Shown here: positions 59,608 to 64,000 of the stretch, one piece after another
Position numbering within the stretch: position 1 is the first letter of the stretch
Layout: every line of letters starts with the position of its first letter
From: Lenisia limosa
Taxonomy: Eukaryota; Breviatea
Assembly: GCA_001655205.1 (NCBI GenBank)
Contig: LPNZ01006811.1
Location: 60,316-124,315 of the forward strand
Length of the DNA: 64,000 nucleotides
Direction of reading: 5' to 3'
Translations under genes and position numbers: made by a program
The notes under the pieces: model-generated
Told to the model about the DNA's origin: nothing
What the model saw: only the letters and a program-made list of their open reading frames with translations
Databases searched by the model: none

Positions 59608-59875
59608 GAAAAACAGCAAGTACCAAAAACACTATTTTGGAATCCCTCTTCAACTTCTTTATACAACACACTCACAATCTCACAATATCACAAAAAAAAA
59701 GGTGTCTCTCTCATTTTTTTTTTTTTTTTTTTTTAANNNNNNNNNNNNNNNNNNNNNNNNNNNNNNNNNNNNNNNNNNNNNNNNNNNNNNNNNNNNNNNN
59801 NNNNNNNNNNNNNNNNNNNNNAAATGTAATATATCTTAAAAACAAGCCCAGCACAGTATCCTTAGTATTTGGACT

Positions 59876-62800
59876 TCAAGCGCTACTCTCGGAATTCTTG
59901 TACTCATCAAGAGACTTCACCTGAAAAATAAAACTTATTCACATAGTGTTCCCGGCTACAAATCCAATATCCAACAAAAAAACAAATTATTATTAGGTAT
60001 TGCTGTACAGCATTACCGTACATGAACCTTACCATGAAGAGGGGGCTTTGGTCGAAACCAATTCTCAAAGTCTGAGCAAAAGCCGTAGTTGTTGCACGGA
60101 TCAAAAGAGTCTTATCATCAATCCAGAAAACGGTCCATTCCATCCTCAATCCCTGTTACATAAGGAAGGTAAGATGATACTGCCCACCTCTTTGTTGTTC
60201 GTTCTGGCTCTTTTAGCAGGCTGCTTTGCAGCCTCGCGAGCCTTTTTCTCCTCAATCCGAGCCTTCTTTACCTGCTCTCTTCTCACAAGTTCGCTGTCAT
60301 ATGCTTCTTAAACAACGTCACTACACTCTATTACCCACCTTTTCCATAGATTGAAGTGAACCCGACTTCTTCGACATCTTTAGACTCACAACTCTCTTCG
60401 AAGTTCAATACGAAACATTTCTTCAACTCGACTTCTCTTTGTTCTTAGATAACATGAGTTTAACTTCTTTCTTTGACAGTCCCACCAACCAAGGGGGTTT
60501 TCAAGGAAGAACGCATGGGGGTATTTGAAAAGTTGAAGTTTATTAACACTGTCAATTACATCGCTATCTGCAAAGTGAGAGAAAACAAAGGTCGGGTAAC
60601 CCAAACTTGCAATTGCCTTCGATAACAGATAGGCCTTGACTGTGAGTAGAGCGTCGTAACCAGCCTCATGTTCCTTCCCCGTTTCGTTGTAGTCTTTAAA
60701 CGAATCACCAACACCTGTAAGGGAGGGGGAGTTATGAGCATATCAAAACTATAAGAACAACACTAGGTCAAAACAGTTAAGCTTACTGAATTCAGGAGGG
60801 TTATCAAAGACACCTTCGGCAGTTAATGCTGTAACAAAATTGCTGAGGTTGTTGGCAGGCGCTTTTTCTCTTGTTTGTTAACAAACATGTAAGCTGCCAG
60901 ATGTTCAAGTCTGCCTATTCGGTTGATAAAAGTTTCTCTTCCACACACTCCAACGCGAACCTGATTGAAGGGATGAAGCCTAATAGTTTTGTATCGTAAA
61001 CTTGAGGGAAAAGAGAATGAAGAGCGTCGCAGAATTCAATGTAAGTCTTTGGGAACTAGATATCACATTAGAAATAGAATTAAAAATGCTAATGTCATGT
61101 TCCACTTACCTCGTCAACAAAGCTGTGGTAAAGGTGGCAAAAGTCCAAGAGCGAATTATGAGCTAATTGGGTTATTGATAATAATAGTCAACAGAACAAT
61201 GTTCTATGAGCCACCAACCAATAACAGGAATATTCACTCCCTTCAGTGCATCAATAAATTGTCTTACACCAATCGCCTTTTGGGCTTCCTACATAAAAGA
61301 TGAGAACAAACAAACCACTGACAAGCATACCTGTTCCATTTCATCTTCTTCCTTCTTGTCAAAGGCTGCTTTTTCATCATCATTCAACTTATGAACAACA
61401 ATAGAGGTGTCATTCCTTCCGTCTTCATTTTCTTGAACAACTTTTGTAGTACGAAGGTCAGGAAACCTAGTGATTAGTATTGTCGTGAGAGATTAGCTAT
61501 TTGTACCCTCAAACTTGCTGTCAATAGCCTTATGTACATTGAGCCTCACAAACGAATTATTACAGGGTTCTGTCGAAAATAATTAATTTTTTTTCACATA
61601 CCAAGAGTCAGCTGTGTTTCGTTGGATTTAACAAAAGCAGTTACCTGAACTGTTATTCCTTTTATTGCTATTAACTGAACTTTTCAATACACATTGACTT
61701 TGTTATATAAAATAAAAAACAATGATTTCAACCCAATTTTTAAGAGCATGTAATGAAAAAAAGAATAAGTATTATATCATAGTAATATTCACTACACACT
61801 AAATCATATTGAGTACATAATACATTCCAGTATAATATATTATACTGTATATACTAGTACTATATGTACTATATATACTGTATATATATAATATATAATA
61901 TACTATATGATATACTATATCATATAGTATATCATATATTCAGTTGAAGGAAAGAGTCTGCTTTTTAACAAACGTGTGATTAAGACACAAATGATTTAAA
62001 TGCATCGATATGATATTAGCATATTAGAATAAATACAGACCTAGTAATGTTTCTTGAAAGATGTTATAAGTCCAACCTACCAATGCAATTTGCTCATTGA
62101 CAATATTTTTTATTCTTGAGTCAAGCCATCCTTGTTTCTCAACCTAAACATGAAGTATGGTCAAGATCATAGGCTAGTTTCTGACCAACCTTCTTCTTTC
62201 TTGGAACAGTGAAGACACCTTTTTGTCTTAAAGTCTCCTCTTGGTCGCATCTTATTTGGTAAATAACGTCATTATTGTATTGATAAACAATATAATATGA
62301 TATAGTATGTATAATTATTTTCATTAAAGGTAACCAACAACCAACCTCAAGAAGGGGACTCCTTCTTTGAAGCACTTGTTAAAATCAAAGTTATGTTTGC
62401 TAAGAAACTCGAGAGCACTGGCCTGTACAACAAATGTCTAAAGAGGTCAACGATCAAAACTGCAAACCTGGTTCAAGATTCCTTTTCTATCTTCTGGGAA
62501 ACAATAAATATTGAAGGGCGCAAGATCAAATTTGTTTTCTTCAGTCTAGTGAATGTAAGAGTAAGACACTTGGCAGACTTTGATAGCAACACAAATACCA
62601 AGCTGAAGAACTCCAAAATCAGACGCACCCATACAAGCTTTCTCGTACCTGAAAATGAGAATTGAATAACACCAGTCTTGTAAATGCAGTAACTCATTAA
62701 ATACGTGACAAATGAGACAAGTAAGAAACACCCTTACTGCCATACTCAGATCCACACTATAAAAGATGAAAAAAAAAGAAAAAAAGAATGAATATTTCAA

Positions 62801-63138
62801 TTCCTTCATCAATTAGGTATTTCACCATTTGGGTGCTTAAATTGCCTGCCAATTAAAAATGACCATATAAAACTACCAATAGAGTGAAGAAATGAAAATA
62901 TAATATACTCATTCGCAACCTGAATTGAGGATCGTCAACACATGTCTCTTTCGACTTAATCTTATGAAGTCCAGACATTTCCTATCAAAGTAAGACAATT
63001 TCCACCAAAAAAGTTGAAAAATAGTAAAACGTAAACGTATCCTACAAAATCAAATGCAACCGCTACAGCGTTTTTATTTTGAAGGGTAGTGCGGAAGAGC
63101 TCAAAAGAACTCTCAAAATTGGCTTTTGTAACTTCCAT
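59876..63138 (-). CDS. PARN: Poly(A)-specific ribonuclease PARN (DEDD deadenylase)
   Basis: Removes poly(A) tails of mRNA and trims small RNAs. The start at 63138 gives MEVTKANFESSFELFRTTLQ; the DEDD nuclease begins VAFDFEMSGLH (catalytic Asp and Glu). Other blocks: CMGASDFGVLQLGICV, SALEFLSKHNFDFNKCFKEG, PFLRC and QEETLRQKGVFTV near 62200, GVRQFIDALKGVNIPVIAHN followed by SLLDFCHLYHSFVDE (catalytic Asp) near 61100, KTYIEFCDALHSLFPQVYDT, and KEHEAGYDALLTVKAYLL (catalytic His and Asp) near 60680. The RRM follows: ELKKCFVLNFEE, a basic helical insert (VRREQVKKARIEEKKAREAA), then WTVFWIDDKTLLIRATTTAF, as in PARN's WIDD strand, ending in SLDEYKNSESSA at 59876. The exon joins through 60490-60180 hold phase with a 46-nt and a 34-nt intron. 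An R3H domain was not confirmed. Confidence 0.9.
61831..61940. repeat. AT-rich palindromic tract in a PARN intron
   Basis: A tract of about 110 bp made almost only of TA, ATAT and TATACTATATGATATA-type words, with several overlapping inverted repeats (for example ACTATATGATATACTATATCATATAGT near 61911-61937). It sits in an intron much longer than neighbouring ones. It could be a fold-back element or a simple-sequence expansion. Confidence 0.6.
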
Positions 63139-63333
63139 CTTCTTATTTTGGCCAGCTTATTACCAATTACTTATAGGAAGGGGGACAATGGGGGCTATGC
63201 GTGAAAACCAGAGGGAAATCAAAAGGCAAAAAAAATCGAATGAATTCGAAATTTTTCGGTCAGTTCAGTTCAGTCCAGTTCATTATGCTTTTAAAGATTT
63301 TCAATTTTCCAAATTTTCTCTTTGCTTTTAAAT

Positions 63334-64000
63334 ATGGGAGATTGGACTTCATCTGGAGGTGGAGGAGGATGGGATGATGTCCCTGCTGGTGGTGGATGGG
63401 ATTCTCCAGCTCCCGCCGCTGGCCCTGCTGGTGGGGGATGGGATTCCCCCGCTCCAGCCGCTGCCCCTGCTGCTTCTTCTTGGGATGCTGCCCCTGCTGC
63501 AGGCTCAGGAGGTTTTTAAGATGAATAATATTCTGATATTTCAGGATTCGGTGCCTCTTCAGGAGGTTTTGACTCTGCTCCTGCCTCCGGTGGTTTTGAT
63601 TCTGTCCCTGCTTCAGGCGGTTTTGATTCTGCTCCCGCTTCATCTGGCTTTGGCGGTGGTGATTCCGGCTTTGGTGGTGGAGACTCTGGATTTGGTGGTG
63701 GAGACTCTGGATTTGGTGGTGGAGACTCTGGATTCGGTGGTGGAGATAACACTCGCCCCGGAGATTGGACTTGCCCTGGATGCCAAGGTATGTTCTTATT
63801 ACGCACCTTTTATTCTGAAGCCAACGTGTTCGCTTCCAAGTCTGCTTGCTTCAAGTGTGGTACTGCTAACCCCAACGGTGGTGGTGGAGGAAGATCCAGC
63901 TCTCGCCCTGGAGACTGGACTTGCCCTGGCTGCCAAGGTATGCTTTAAATGCCTTGTTTGTATCTTGTAACAGATATATTATATATATATATATATATAT
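63334..64000 (+). CDS. Gly/Ser/Ala-rich protein with RanBP2-type zinc fingers (partial, runs off the window)
   Basis: Probable RNA-binding protein of the FUS/TAF15/ZRANB2 kind. The start at 63334 gives MGDWTSSGGGGGWDDVPAGG. A low-complexity region follows with three GGWDSPAPAA-like units, three GGFDSxPAS units and five DSGFGGG units encoded by near-identical 21-bp repeats (63650-63745). Then comes a RanBP2-type finger: RPGDWTCPGCQ, an intron, ANVFASKSACFKCGTANP, with Cys spacing C-x2-C-x10-C-x2-C. A Gly/Arg/Ser linker precedes the start of a second finger, RPGDWTCPGCQ, cut by the next intron at about 63938. The remaining exons are outside the window. Finger residues Trp and Asn that bind GGU RNA in the family (W in GDWTCP, N in ANVFAS) are present. 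Confidence 0.85.
63974..64000. repeat. TA microsatellite at the window edge
   Basis: A run of TA dinucleotides (TATATTATATATATATATAT and onward) inside an intron of the zinc-finger gene, continuing past the end of the window. Confidence 0.9.

Noticed and set aside
59876-60377. A separate small gene starting MSKKSGSLQSMEK only 8 bp after a PARN stop at 60386
   Set aside because: Joining CCCCTTG at 60490 to AACAAAGAGAAG with a 46-nt GT-AG intron keeps phase and continues PARN into an RRM with the WIDD strand, so the ATG at 60377 is out of frame within PARN.
63645-63745. Regular repeats that might suggest a CRISPR array
   Set aside because: The units are contiguous 21-bp coding repeats without spacers in a eukaryotic gene.
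63516-63806. Proline-rich repeat frame on the minus strand
   Set aside because: Complement of the 21-bp repeats of the zinc-finger gene; no splice or start context of its own.
63359-63970. Long open frame (203 codons) on the plus strand
   Set aside because: It is an off-frame reading of the Gly/Ser/Ala repeat gene. The true frame gives tandem DSGFGGG units and a RanBP2-type zinc finger.

Overview
The window is nuclear DNA from a compact, intron-rich eukaryotic genome (standard code: TAA, TAG and TGA all act as stops). It carries about 24 genes in 64 kb. Most have many very short GT-AG introns, roughly 15 to 70 nt, so almost no gene is one open frame; the models below were assembled by hand from conserved exons joined in phase. 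Two ciliary genes (IFT74 and an RPGRIP1L/MKS5-type transition-zone protein) show that the organism builds cilia or flagella. An ADAM protease with thrombospondin repeats, a Class IV-type lipid/lipase membrane protein and a LIM-PH protein fit a flagellated protist, perhaps near the animal lineage, but the sequence alone does not fix the taxon. Runs of N lie at 15201-15305, 15632-15823, 18766-18829, 19347-19437, 22187-22306, 30427-30494, 30641-30797, 35040-35131, 36007-36061, 37552-37608, 40431-40503, 45213-45330, 45798-45908, 49350-49425, 58764-58899 and 59737-59821. Many touch a poly-C or poly-A tract inside an intron.

Layout. 1.9-8.4 kb (-): a large ADAM metalloprotease with disintegrin, TSP1 repeats, a membrane span and, unusually, a cytoplasmic SH3 domain. 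9.6-10.0 kb (+): a small membrane protein. 10.2-14.1 kb (-): a many-pass membrane protein ending in a class 3 lipase domain. 14.6-17.4 kb (+): poorly recognised exons around two gaps. 17.7-18.0 kb (-): a tiny type I membrane protein. 18.3-18.7 kb (+): a NATD1-like acetyltransferase. 18.9-22.0 kb (-): a cyclic nucleotide phosphodiesterase. 22.4-23.5 kb (+): a secretory-pathway protein. 23.6-26.3 kb (-): an aromatic amino acid decarboxylase. 26.6-28.0 kb (+): a cytochrome b5 domain protein. 28.4-29.3 kb (-): a Ser/Pro-rich protein with a C-terminal hydrophobic segment. 29.4-30.9 kb (+): a VTI1 SNARE. 31.0-34.2 kb (-): IFT74. 34.6-38.0 kb (+): a LIM / RG-repeat / proline-rich / PH protein. 38.2-38.8 kb (-) and 38.8-39.1 kb (+): two small head-to-head genes. 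39.6-41.6 kb (-): an MFS transporter. 42.1-43.6 kb (+): a Pro/Tyr/His-rich protein. 43.8-50.6 kb (-): the RPGRIP1L-like protein. 51.0-56.2 kb (+): a large helical protein I cannot name. 56.4-59.6 kb (-): an RNF10-like RING protein. 59.9-63.1 kb (-): PARN deadenylase. 63.3 kb to the edge (+): a low-complexity protein with RanBP2-type zinc fingers.

Neighbours mostly alternate in strand, with very short divergent or convergent spacers, so there are no operons. No pathway is clustered, although the two ciliary genes are only about 10 kb apart. Repeats include one clear MITE-like element in an RPGRIP1L intron, a second short inverted-repeat element near 39.1-39.4 kb, a repeat shared by two introns and scattered AT-rich palindromes.
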